Source: Candidatus Poribacteria bacterium
Lineage (GTDB): Bacteria; Poribacteria; WGA-4E; WGA-3G
NCBI GenBank assembly: GCA_022394755.1
Contig: JAGFCA010000015.1
Coordinates: 62,001-126,000 of the forward strand
Direction: 5' to 3'
DNA length: 64,000 bases
Position numbers and translations under genes: made by a program
The notes under the pieces: generated by a model
The model's input: only the letters and a program-made list of their open reading frames with translations
The model's database searches: none
What the model was told of the DNA's origin: nothing
Shown here: piece after piece, positions 44,950 through 54,700 of the stretch
How the letters are laid out: the number at the start of each line of letters is the position of its first letter
Numbering within the stretch: position 1 is the first letter of the stretch

Positions 44950-46201
44950 AACATATACCAATACCTTGTATAATCCTATTCTTAGCTATATCAATCAATA
45001 ATATACCACTTCAAATTGAAATGTCTCTATTTCTACAAACTGTCAGTTTGTGATGTATTATATTACATCTCACATAAACCTGCAATGTAGTCCTGTTTTT
45101 TAAAATTAGTATGGGCTATCAGACTCACATAAAAAATCTACAACTAAAACCAATAAATATTCTTACACATGGTTCAGACAGATTTAATCAATTTATCTAA
45201 AACTTTTTGAAGAAAAAACTTACAAATACAATCTAAAGTAACATACGTGACAAAATCCGTTGCATATAGTTATTAACGTGTGTTATTCTATTTTATGTAT
45301 AATGAAAAATATCAACTAAAAGGGTTATCCAGTGATAAATATATACAGATCTACATATCTACACAAAACACTATATAATTCCCTACAAACCTATGGCCTA
45401 ACAAGGTTAATAGAAGTTTTACACAAAAACACACTTTTCAAGTTTTTCAAATTTTTAAAAAATCACATCACTTCACTAATTCGCTATGATCCCAAATCCA
45501 GACTGACTTCACCGTACTTCAGTTTTAAATATTTAAAAAATAAACTTGAAAAACTTGAAAAACTAAACATTAAGGTTGAAATCTATTTAAACTGATTTAA
45601 AGTTCTGATAATTCAAACGAAATGTGTATTGCTTAAATTATCGAAACTAAAGGAAATATAACAATTTTTTAAATTTGAGAATTCTATATTAAATATGCTA
45701 TAAACGCATACAGGGACTGTAATGAAAGGATCTATACTTGCATGAATTAAAACTACACTTTGTAGGAAAAGTGTAACATTTTAAGACTTTTCTAATAGAA
45801 TATTGTAAGTTGGAAATAGCGAATAAATCACAAGAAAAATGCAGGACCTTAGATGGAATAATACTGAAAACTGTAAACTGTAAACTGCAAACCAATATAG
45901 GAAATGTGTAACATTATTAAGACTTCTCTAATAAAATATTGTAAGTTGGAAATAGTGGTAAAATCATAAGAAAAATGCAAGACCTTAGATGGAATAATAC
46001 TAAAAACTATAAACTACAAACTGTAAACTAAAATATATGTGATTCACGAAGAATTGGTACAATTAAATTTATAAACCCTTATACAGTAAGGGTTCGTAAA
46101 ATTGCTTCGTGCAGGTTTGCGTGAAAGTGCTATCAACCCCAATACTGAAAATTAACACATTATCGTATCACATTACCCACATATCCACTATTATTAATGG
46201 A
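44950..46201. other. Long AT-rich region without a supported gene
   Basis: This stretch between the sigma-lectin gene and the dehydratase promoter is very AT-rich. An 87-codon frame at 45332-45595 is low-complexity (Lys/Leu/Phe/Asn-rich), has no ribosome site and is not called. The only clear structure is the 135-bp direct repeat at 45765-46035. Confidence 0.6.
45765..46035. repeat. Two direct copies of an approximately 130-bp repeat
   Basis: The two copies are offset by 135 bp (for example GTGTAACATT at 45771 and 45906) and share TATTGTAAGTTGGAAATAG, GACCTTAGATGGAATAATAC and AAACTGTAAACT-type runs, with scattered substitutions. No reading frame is conserved between them. Confidence 0.8.
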
Positions 46202-46230
46202 TTGACAAATTGAGAGTAAAATGATAGCAT
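46202..46230 (+). promoter_or_regulatory. Promoter of the galactonate dehydratase cluster
   Basis: TTGACA (46202-46207), 17 bp and TAGCAT (46225-46230), about 55 bp before the dehydratase ATG. Confidence 0.55.
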
Positions 46231-46284
46231 AAACCTTCTACCGCTTATAGTTCTAATATCAATCTCATTCTAAGGTAACCACTG

Positions 46285-47388
46285 ATGAAAATAACAAAAT
46301 TAGAGACGTTTCTTGTTCAGCCACGCTGGCTTTTTCTGAAAATTCATACAGATGAAGGATTAGTAGGACTCGGTGAACCAATTTTAGAAGGTCGTGCCAA
46401 GACATGTGCACAAGCTGTTGATGAACTTGCCCCATATCTAATTGGGGAAGATCCAAGACGTGTTGTTCACCACTGGCAAGCAATGTATCGACACGCATTC
46501 TACCGTGGAGGTCCTATCTTAACAAGTGCATTGAGTGGCGTAGAACAGGCACTCTGGGACCTTGCCGGAAAAGCACTTGATGTCCCTGTCTACCAACTCT
46601 TCGGTGGACCAACACGAGACCGTATAAGGTTATATAAAGGTGGGGGCGACCCCGAGGGAATTAAAGAGTGGATCGATAAAGGCTTTACTGCATTTAAGAC
46701 TGGTGTTGCAGGTGGCAGAGCCCCCCGTATCATTGAGAACAAAGCTTTTGTTGATAAAGCAGTAGACCATTTTGCTGCATTACGCGAAGCTGCTGGTACT
46801 GAAGTTGACCTCGCTATCGACTTTCACGGGGCAGTTAGTCCACAAACTGCGAAACTCCTCATTAAGGCTTTGGAACCTTACCAACCGATGTTTGTTGAAG
46901 AACCAATACAGTGTCAGAATGTTGATGTATTGGCAGAAATTGCTCGTGGTACACACCTACCAATTGCAACTGGCGAACGGATCTTTACAAAATGGGGTTT
47001 CCGGGAAATTCTGGAAAAACAAGCGGCATCCATTTTACAACCTGACCTATGCCATGCTGGTGGAATTAACGAAGTACGGATCATCGCAGGAATGGCTGAA
47101 GCATATTATGGCGGCATCGCACCACATAACCCACTCGGTCCTATCTCCTTAGCTGCATGTATTCAGTTAGATGCATCGATACCTAACTTTGTTATGCAAG
47201 AACATACAACACTCGGTGAAGGTTACCTCAAAAATCCATTTGTCTTTAAAGATGGTTTTGTTGAACTACCAACCGGTCCAGGACTCGGTATAGAACTTGA
47301 TGAAGATGCAATCGCTGACAAAATCGATCATGACTGGCTGAATCCTATCACATACCATCCTGATGACGGATCTGTTGTCGATTGGTAA
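46285..47388 (+). CDS. dgoD: D-galactonate dehydratase-like enzyme (enolase superfamily)
   Basis: Mandelate-racemase/muconate-lactonising group enzyme that abstracts the alpha proton of a sugar acid and eliminates water. The 367 residues carry the DgoD-type active site: Mg ligands D179, E205 and E231, catalytic H181 (DFHG) and H281 (APHNPLGP), each four positions below the E. coli DgoD numbers I recall. KTGVAGG near 138-144 takes the place of the usual KxK-type motif. It heads a cluster with two sugar-isomerase-like proteins, which supports sugar-acid catabolism. D-galactonate is the best guess but a related aldonate is possible. Confidence 0.88.
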   Translation: MKITKLETFLVQPRWLFLKIHTDEGLVGLGEPILEGRAKTCAQAVDELAPYLIGEDPRRVVHHWQAMYRHAFYRGGPILTSALSGVEQALWDLAGKALDVPVYQLFGGPTRDRIRLYKGGGDPEGIKEWIDKGFTAFKTGVAGGRAPRIIENKAFVDKAVDHFAALREAAGTEVDLAIDFHGAVSPQTAKLLIKALEPYQPMFVEEPIQCQNVDVLAEIARGTHLPIATGERIFTKWGFREILEKQAASILQPDLCHAGGINEVRIIAGMAEAYYGGIAPHNPLGPISLAACIQLDASIPNFVMQEHTTLGEGYLKNPFVFKDGFVELPTGPGLGIELDEDAIADKIDHDWLNPITYHPDDGSVVDW

Positions 47389-47443
47389 TTAAATCTTACA
47401 GAAAGCGACACACTCTATAGTGTCATAATCACATGGAAAATAC

Positions 47444-48244
47444 ATGAAATTTATAATGTTTACAAAACATCTGGAAGGTTTAGAAATTCCAGAGATTATC
47501 ACTGCATTGCAATCCGTTGGCGTTGAAGGACCCGACCTATGTGTTCGTCCAGGATACCCAGTTAACCCTGAAAATGCTACAAAGGAACTTCCTGCAGCTG
47601 CTAAACAATTTGCTGATGCAGGGTTGTCTATACCACTCGTCACAACACCAGGTGATTTCTTAGATCCTTCAAAAGATGAAACAGAACGGGTATTCGCCGC
47701 TGCTGGTGAAGCGGGTGTTGAAAACATTAAATTAGGATATTGGCACTGGCACGCTGATAATGGTGGCTACTGGGATCAGGTCGATTTCATTCGTACGGAA
47801 CTTGACGGGTTTGCCAAACTTTCAGAAAAATATGGACCTCGGACTTGCATTCATAACCATTCTGGAACTTCAATGGGACTTAATTCCTGTGCGGTCATGA
47901 ACTTAGTTAAAGACTTTGACCCACAACATGTCGGGGTTTTTGCTGATACTGGTCATCTATCAATTGTTGGTGAACCGATAAATATGGCACTGGACATTGT
48001 GAAGTCGCATCTTGCTGTTATTGCTTTCAAAGATCTGGCACGTTCCCCCGGTATGCGTAGTGGAAAAGTCGTTCGTATGGGTAAAGGTTTCGTTGATTGG
48101 GAAACAACTCTTGCTACGTTAAATGGTATGGATTATACAGGTCCAGTAAGTTTCCATAGTGAATATGGTGGTGAACCTGTTGATAGTGTTATTGATCTGG
48201 CACGTGTGGATGTCCGTTTCATTAGAGCATTGATGAACAAATAA
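47444..48244 (+). CDS. Sugar phosphate isomerase/epimerase-like TIM barrel
   Basis: A 266-residue xylose-isomerase-like (AP endonuclease family 2) TIM barrel. Typical elements are GVEGPDLCVRPGYPVNPENA near the start, CIHNHSGTSMGLNS (metal/substrate histidines), VGVFADTGHLSI and the C-terminal GPVSFHSEYGG with the expected histidine and glutamate. Metal ligands would be two Glu, an Asp and a His, as in the family. It lies 55 bp after dgoD and 9 bp before a second family member. The true substrate is unknown. Confidence 0.85.
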   Translation: MKFIMFTKHLEGLEIPEIITALQSVGVEGPDLCVRPGYPVNPENATKELPAAAKQFADAGLSIPLVTTPGDFLDPSKDETERVFAAAGEAGVENIKLGYWHWHADNGGYWDQVDFIRTELDGFAKLSEKYGPRTCIHNHSGTSMGLNSCAVMNLVKDFDPQHVGVFADTGHLSIVGEPINMALDIVKSHLAVIAFKDLARSPGMRSGKVVRMGKGFVDWETTLATLNGMDYTGPVSFHSEYGGEPVDSVIDLARVDVRFIRALMNK

Positions 48245-48253
48245 GGAGAGAGA

Positions 48254-49066
48254 ATGGCACAGTTTGAGTTAGGGTTAAATACAAGTACGATCAGACCAGC
48301 AAGTTTGATGGATAAAATTCGGATTGCAGCTGAAACAGGTTATACTGCAATTGAGTTGTGGAATAACGACCTATCAGAATATGAGGAACAAGGGGGTTCG
48401 CTGAGTGATGTGAAAAAAGCACTCGATGATAATGGACTTTCTGTACCAACTGTTATTGCATTACACGGTTGGTTAAATACCACAGGCGAAGAGCATAAAA
48501 AGGCAATAGAAGATGCAAAAATAAAAATGGCTCAAGCTGCTGCTGTTGGTTCAACCTATATTATCTCAAGTCCACCCCGTGAGGTGGCAGATCTGAAATT
48601 GGGTGGTGAGAATTACCGTGAACTGCTTGAACTCGGACGTGAGTTTGGCGTGAAACCTGCCATGGAATTCCTCGGTTTTGTTGATGGTGTGAATCAGGTA
48701 AAACATGCTTGGGAAGTTATGGAAGTCGCTGATCACCCAGACAGTACTATCGTGCTTGATCCGTTCCATATCTATCGTGGTGGCGGAGAAATTGAGGATA
48801 TGGAAGGAATACCAGGGAATAAAATAGCAGTCTTCCACTTCAACGACGCCCCAGCTGTACCTGAACGTGCAGAACAGTCTGATGCTGATAGAGTATATCC
48901 TGGAGACGGTATCCTTGACTTGAAAAAAATGATCTCAATACTAAAAGATGCAGATTATGCAGGCGTAATTTCCTTAGAACTCTTCAATCCAACCTATTGG
49001 GAAGAAGACCCGGAAAAAGTCGCTCGTATCGGACTGGAAAAAATGAAATCCGTTTTACAAACATGA
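48254..49066 (+). CDS. Second sugar phosphate isomerase/epimerase-like TIM barrel
   Basis: A 270-residue paralogue of the same TIM-barrel superfamily, with only moderate similarity to its neighbour. Visible features are GYTAIELWNNDLSEY near residue 30, YIISSPPREV, KPAMEFLGFVDGV, IVLDPFHIYRGGG (Asp/His) and GVISLELFNPTYW (Glu). A TAAGGAGAG ribosome site precedes the ATG. The last 25 codons are duplicated with synonymous-biased changes at 49979-50056, beyond the protease module, so a second copy of this gene end once lay there. Confidence 0.85.
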   Translation: MAQFELGLNTSTIRPASLMDKIRIAAETGYTAIELWNNDLSEYEEQGGSLSDVKKALDDNGLSVPTVIALHGWLNTTGEEHKKAIEDAKIKMAQAAAVGSTYIISSPPREVADLKLGGENYRELLELGREFGVKPAMEFLGFVDGVNQVKHAWEVMEVADHPDSTIVLDPFHIYRGGGEIEDMEGIPGNKIAVFHFNDAPAVPERAEQSDADRVYPGDGILDLKKMISILKDADYAGVISLELFNPTYWEEDPEKVARIGLEKMKSVLQT

Positions 49067-49308
49067 TCTGATTTTTTGGTTCATCTACTGAACTATGTGT
49101 TACAATGATTCCTATACGATTTTGGTTTAATCACGATTCTCCGTTAACGTTTTCACCACTTTAAGTTGGGGAGAGACTCATTAATAGGTCTGAATTATGG
49201 TTCCTATAACCATCGATTAAATAGACCTTCAATTTAGGTTAAACAAAGCACAAGTCTACGAATTCAGTCAATTAAAGCCACAATAGAATCGATTAAGGAG
49301 GGAGGAAA

Positions 49309-49548
49309 ATGTCTATAGAAACTGGTAAACGTCTAACATTAGATGAAATGATAGAGAAATTTCCCGACCAGTGGCTCTTTATTGTTGATCCTGAAATTCA
49401 TGACAAAACTTCAGAACTTATATCCGGTATAGTTACCGCACATAGCGATTTAAGGGATGACGTTTATAGTGAACTAAGCAGCCTTAAAGGTCATGCCGTT
49501 ATACGTTATACGGGCGTAATCCCAGAAGGGAGATTGTGCCTGTTATAA
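49309..49548 (+). CDS. Small protein preceding the retropepsin-like protease
   Basis: A 79-residue protein that I do not recognise by name (LTLDEMIEKFPDQWLFIVDP...SDLRDDVYSELSSLKGHAVI). A very strong AAGGAGGGAGG ribosome site precedes the ATG. Its stop overlaps the protease start (TAATG), so the two are translationally coupled and probably function together. Its length and its place next to a clan AA protease fit the small partner proteins often found beside such proteases. A role as substrate, inhibitor or antitoxin-like partner is only speculation. Confidence 0.7.
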   Translation: MSIETGKRLTLDEMIEKFPDQWLFIVDPEIHDKTSELISGIVTAHSDLRDDVYSELSSLKGHAVIRYTGVIPEGRLCLL

Positions 49549-49979
49549 TGAGTCAGACACGTTTTGAATTAAGTCCCGACAGATTAATTATGGTTCAAGC
49601 TACAATACATGCCTTGGATTATAGCAAGCATGTTACTGTTGATCTAATATTAGATACAGGGGCATCGTATACAACTATTAATCCAGGTATTTTGTCAGAT
49701 TTAGGTTATGATCTTTCAGATCCTAATTTGCATAAGATTGATTTTATCACAGCAAGTGGGAATACCAAGGCTTCAATTATCCCAGTAAGTAAATTATGTG
49801 TAATCGGACACACTTTTGAAGGTATGGAGGTCGCAGCTAACTATTTACCTGTTGATACTTACGCTCATGGATTATTAGGTGCAAACTTCTTATCTTGTTT
49901 AGATATAAGTATTAGTTATTCAAAACATACCATTCATACCGAACCAATTTCTTCTTTAATCTATAGTTTTACACCATAA
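49548..49979 (+). CDS. Retropepsin-like aspartic protease (clan AA)
   Basis: A 143-residue single-lobe protease that should act as a dimer, like retroviral protease. The catalytic motif is LDTGAS with Asp36. The HGLLGANFLSCLDI segment is the typical second hydrophobic-Gly motif. The ATG at 49548 overlaps the upstream stop (TAATG); an in-frame GTG at 49536 is the alternative start and sits very close to the GGGAG ribosome site. No signal peptide is seen, so it probably acts in the cytoplasm. Its stop codon lies exactly at the edge of the duplicated isomerase tail. Confidence 0.85.
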   Translation: MSQTRFELSPDRLIMVQATIHALDYSKHVTVDLILDTGASYTTINPGILSDLGYDLSDPNLHKIDFITASGNTKASIIPVSKLCVIGHTFEGMEVAANYLPVDTYAHGLLGANFLSCLDISISYSKHTIHTEPISSLIYSFTP

Positions 49980-50056
49980 CCTATTGGGAAGAAGACCCGG
50001 AAAAAGTCGCTCATATCGGATTGGAGAAAATGAAAGTTTTTCTACAATCTGTATAG
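49979..50056 (+). pseudogene. Duplicated 3' end of the sugar isomerase gene
   Basis: The 26 codons read TYWEEDPEKVAHIGLEKMKV then FLQSV and a stop, almost the same as the last 25 codons of the isomerase gene (48992-49066). Nucleotide differences are mostly synonymous (CTG/TTG, GAA/GAG) plus one Arg-to-His change. No upstream isomerase sequence remains, so it is a remnant of a former gene copy. Confidence 0.85.
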
Positions 50057-50148
50057 TTGTAAGTCCTTAGTTTTGTTTGATAGTTATTATCACTTCTCAA
50101 GAATTCTAATCAGGAATTAACTACTGTTGAACAGATATAGGATCTGTT

Positions 50149-50349
50149 ATGGATGAACTATTTCGTTCTGCTCCATACCTTATCGTCCTGTTAATATGCA
50201 TTATTATCCTCATGATAAGTATTGCCAAACGCGCATTGCGTTTGGCAATACTATTTGTTATTATCTTCACAATCATCTTTGGTATTGGGATTATTAATGA
50301 TACAAACCTTTTTGATTGGTTAAAACAGTATTTTTCTGATAATATTTAG
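50149..50349 (+). CDS. Small two-helix membrane protein
   Basis: A 66-residue protein with two membrane helices (about 7-26 and 30-50), a short basic turn (AKRALR) and an amphipathic acidic end (DWLKQYFSDNI). I do not recognise it. The coding sequence contains a perfect 15-bp hairpin at the turn. An ATAGGATC stretch before the ATG is a weak ribosome site. It may be a lineage-specific peptide; a chance frame cannot be excluded. Confidence 0.45.
   Translation: MDELFRSAPYLIVLLICIIILMISIAKRALRLAILFVIIFTIIFGIGIINDTNLFDWLKQYFSDNI
50218..50252. repeat. Perfect 15-bp inverted repeat inside a small frame
   Basis: AGTATTGCCAAACGC (50218-50232), loop GCATT and GCGTTTGGCAATACT (50238-50252) give a perfect hairpin. 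There is no T-run on either strand (CTATTTGTT follows), so it is a poor terminator; it could be a regulator or recombination site. Confidence 0.8.
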
Positions 50350-50536
50350 CGAAATACATTACTTAACTATATCTAATATCATACCAAAATAAGCCAACTA
50401 TACCTTGAACTCTGTTCTATCACTAACTGTATAGCGTAGAGGAATTAAGATGTTGATATTCCATAGGTATATGGTATAATGATATAATCATTTTTCATTA
50501 TTCTTACCCACCAATAGAAATAGAAGGAAATTGTGA

Positions 50537-51682
50537 ATGAGTTATATTGATGGAATATTGTCGTCTTTAACACATATAAAAGATGCTAAATCATTAAGAG
50601 CATCTTCATGGGATACGACAGGACGTAACAACGATGCATGGGACATCGCTCCCGGGGAAACACGTGTCATAGCAGACATAAAAGGTACAGGATGCATTAA
50701 CCATATTTGGATGACACAACCAAATGGATACCGAAATGTACTAATACAGATGTTTTGGGATGATGAAGAACATCCGAGTGTTCTGTGTCCGTTAGGCGAC
50801 TTTTTTGGACTTGGAAACGAGATCGTCAACTCCTACGATTCAATACTATTCTCTGCATCTACTCATAGCAATAATCAGGCTAATACCGGTTGCGCATTAA
50901 ACTGTTATATGCAGATGCCATTCAATCGTTCTGCTCGGATCGAACTTGTCAATGAAGGGGACACACCACACCGTCAATATTTCTATGTTGATTATGAACT
51001 TTACCCCAAAGCACATAGTGAGGAAGTAGCTTATTTCCATGCACAATTTCATCGTGAAAATCCTTGTGATGGATGGGGACATGAAATACAAGTCAATACT
51101 GCTGAAGCTAATATCATCAATGCAGAACGTCTGGCATGGGATACCAATTATTTGATTTTGTCCGCCGAAGGCAAAGGACATTACATCGGTTGTAATTTAT
51201 CTGTCAGCAATTTCCAAGGTACATGGTGGGGTGAAGGCGATGATATGATATGGATTGATGGCTATAAATGGCCACCAGATTTACACGGAACTGGATCTGA
51301 GGATTACCTTAATCAGGCATGGGGAATGCAAAAGAATGCATTTGCACATAACGGTTCATCCATTCACGAAAACGATACAAACGGATACCAGACTTCGTAT
51401 GTCTATCATTTAGAAAATCCTATCCGATTTGAAAAAGAAATTCGGGTAACTATAGAACACGGACATGGTAATCACCTTAGCAACGAAACATCTTCTGTTG
51501 CATATTGGTATCAAATGGAACCACATACACCGTTCGGCATCCTCCCTGTCACACAACGAAAACCTGTATTGAGGGATGAAGAGGGGAATTGGATTATTGA
51601 TGAAGCCAACAAGACTCCTACATCAGACTTGATTCTCAATGATGAAATGAAGAACATGAAGAAGCAGTGGCAAGATAAATAA
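50537..51682 (+). CDS. GH172 (DUF2961) family glycoside hydrolase-like protein
   Basis: A 381-residue protein with the DUF2961 pattern, now glycoside hydrolase family 172, whose characterised members cleave alpha-D-fructofuranosides or arabinofuranosides and form large oligomers. Recognisable are SWDTTGRNNDAWDIAPGET near the start, GTGCINHIWMT, PLGDFFG, NCYMQMPF, WIDGYKWPPDLHGTGSEDYL (likely catalytic Glu in GSEDY) and QTSYVYHLENPIRF. No signal peptide is seen, so it may act in the cytoplasm. A large protein with a hydrolase-like toroid follows after 42 bp. Confidence 0.9.
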   Translation: MSYIDGILSSLTHIKDAKSLRASSWDTTGRNNDAWDIAPGETRVIADIKGTGCINHIWMTQPNGYRNVLIQMFWDDEEHPSVLCPLGDFFGLGNEIVNSYDSILFSASTHSNNQANTGCALNCYMQMPFNRSARIELVNEGDTPHRQYFYVDYELYPKAHSEEVAYFHAQFHRENPCDGWGHEIQVNTAEANIINAERLAWDTNYLILSAEGKGHYIGCNLSVSNFQGTWWGEGDDMIWIDGYKWPPDLHGTGSEDYLNQAWGMQKNAFAHNGSSIHENDTNGYQTSYVYHLENPIRFEKEIRVTIEHGHGNHLSNETSSVAYWYQMEPHTPFGILPVTQRKPVLRDEEGNWIIDEANKTPTSDLILNDEMKNMKKQWQDK

Positions 51683-51724
51683 GAAATATATTTACCTGCC
51701 GATAATGACCATAGGAGATATATA

Positions 51725-54700
51725 ATGCTGACGTTTTTCCAACATTTCTTTATAGGAAAAATGGAAGAAGAAAATCAAAATGACGAAGAGGTAGTTGAGC
51801 AAGAACAACAGGAGTCCGAAAACTCAGATGAGTCCATCGATCCTGATACAACACAATCTGATGATGAATCCTCTAACGATGTATCCTCTAACGATGAATC
51901 ACAACCTGAAACTGATTCCGTTCATTCTGAAGAAATTCATGAAGATTCCGACGATAGCGTTGATGGAAATCATATTGAAGAAATACCTGATAATAGTCAA
52001 CAAGAACACAACGTTATCCATCTTGAAATAGAAGATACAAGTGATACAGTAGTTCCATCAGAATTAGAAGAAGTATCTGAAATTGAGATCGTTCCATTGG
52101 GAAATCTATCTAACGATGACTCTTCCGATAATGGTGAGGAATCTAAAATAGAAGAATCACAGGAACCTGTTGAATCAACTGATGACATCTCTGAAACCGA
52201 AGTTCTTCTCGAACCAGACGAACCATCAGAAACAGAAGATCAGACTCAACAAGAGGAAGCAGAACTTGTAGTAGAAGAAATACCAGAAGAGACTATACCT
52301 CAAATTCCATATTCTCTTGGTAAAAGCGAACTACTATTCGATTTCGTCGATATGTTTGAAGAAAGTAATACCTCAGGTGGAGAACAAATTTCTGCTAATG
52401 CAGCTGATACATCTGGTGGTGTAACGAAACCTTCCCTCTTTGAACACCCAACACCGAATGACACTTCACGGATTACTTATGGATTAAACTTACCATCCAC
52501 ATCTGAAAATGAATCACTGTTACTACATTTCAGTATAGGTCTTCGAGATGGTGTCATCTTTGATGATCCAGAGAAACAACCTGGGGGTGTAAATTTTTCT
52601 ATTGAAGTCTCTGAAGAGCAGATTTTTGCATCAGAATCACATGAGTGTAGTTGGAATGAGAATAGTATTGATATTACACATTTATCAGATAACTATGTTG
52701 AACTAACATTTATCACGCAGTGCCATGTTGAAGGAAATAGTAGTTATGCATGGGCTTTATGGGGTAATCCAAAACTTCTCAAACTTACTCGAAATATGGA
52801 TGCCAAACCTGAAGGAAAACCAGGTAAACAACAAACCCAACCATCAGAGATCCAATGTGGACTTGCTATCGCAAACTTATCTGAAGATCAGACTACCTAT
52901 GCTGAATTCAGTAGAGACGAATTTAGACCTGTCAATGAAATTGCTACTGACATCTACAATCAATTTGAAACTGAACCAACTGAATTAACGCTTTATGTTG
53001 CACAACCCAAATTAGAAATTGTCAGTATTGGGTCAACAGCAGCGGTAGTTGCAGCCGGTGAAGCATTCGAAGTACAATGTACAATAAAAAACAATGGTAT
53101 AGGACCACTGGGCAGAAATAGTAAAACACGTCTGACCATTAATGAGCTAAAACTACGACGTGGTCGGAATGCACACAATCTGAAACCCCTTGCAGTAGGT
53201 GACACAGCGACCTACGTCTGGTATGCTCGTGGAGTCGCACGTCAGACTGAACAGAATTTCTCTGTTTCTCTCAAGTCCCGTACACTTCAGTTAGATGAAC
53301 GTAAAAGAGGGGCAATCCAAATACGCCCAGCACAACCTAAACTTGAAGCACAAGTTGTTCCTGATCTCCATACCTATATGGAGGATAAACATATAGTATT
53401 GGGTAATAAACATCTTAGGGTTGTCCTTGTTCATAATAATTGTCAAACAAGTACGAATCTTGGTAAAGGAAATAGAAAAAAACCCTCACATGAAATAAAC
53501 CAAGAAGGATATGAATATATTGCAATTTATGTCGCAAAAGGAAGTACATACCAACAGCTGGCAACTACAAAAATGATTGCTGAGACTACCTTCCTTTCTG
53601 ACGAGAAACCCCAAGATTTTCGATTTATACCAGATGAAGTTCAATTAGTAGGAAACAGTCATGGAGAATCCATAATTCGTATCACAGGGAAACACACAGA
53701 CTCTGATGGCGTAAACTGGACTCTCAAGTTACAATTAATTCTTACTGAAGATACAAAACGGATCAAAGTAAAATATAATTTATCTACAGATCAAGATCGA
53801 GAGTTACTGGCATTCAGACCAGTAGAAATCTATGCTGGTCATAAAAGCAATCGTGAAAAGAAGACAGCAGCCATTTTTCCCGGTTTGGAGTTTCTTGAAA
53901 ATGATGAACCTTCTTCAAACATTCGGGACGCCGCTCCACCACTAAACAATCGATTGGTCCCACACCCATATAAGATTACTATACCTGTTATGGCAGTTGA
54001 GATTCAGAAATCGGTTGTTGGTGTCACATGGAATCCACTCCATTGTTGGGACGAGGAATCTCAATCACTCTCTGCTACATTTGCCTCTCCTAACTGGTTT
54101 CAACAAGAAAGAAATCATCTCATGGGGCTTTTCCTTCCAACTATACCAGAGTGGGTAAAAGAAAACTCTGTAACTGCTGAAAAACCTTATTCACTCAAAC
54201 CTGACCGTCCAATCAATATGGATTTTGAAATTATAGCGGATGGTAATGCATCTATCTTAGAGGCAATTTCACATTGGACTTCTGCATACGGTTCCCCCGA
54301 ACCCCTTGATCCTCCTCGGAGTGATGAAGAAGAATTATTGCTATCACGTCACGGATTCATGCATACAGTCTGGGATGAGGAAGCACGGCAATCACGTCAT
54401 TGTGTTGATTGGGCATCTAATAATGAACCGGGATTTGCTACTCTGCTTTGGTATGATTACTTAATTACAAAATCAGATGAGGTATTGGAACGAGTAAAAG
54501 AGATTGGAGAAAAGACCATCGCTGATGCTGGTCCCAGAGGATTGGCTGCACGCGGATCATGTCATATTTTAAGTGGAGAGTTTCCATTCTATTATGGCCA
54601 TATAGATGCTGCTTTGGAATACTATGAATCTGAAATACATCCTATAATAGAATCACAGTCTGAAGATGGTAGTTGGGGTTTTCAACCTACAACTGAACAG

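Noticed and set aside
45332..45595. 87-codon open frame in the gene desert
   Set aside because: Low-complexity composition, no ribosome-binding site and no recognisable pattern; expected by chance in such AT-rich DNA.
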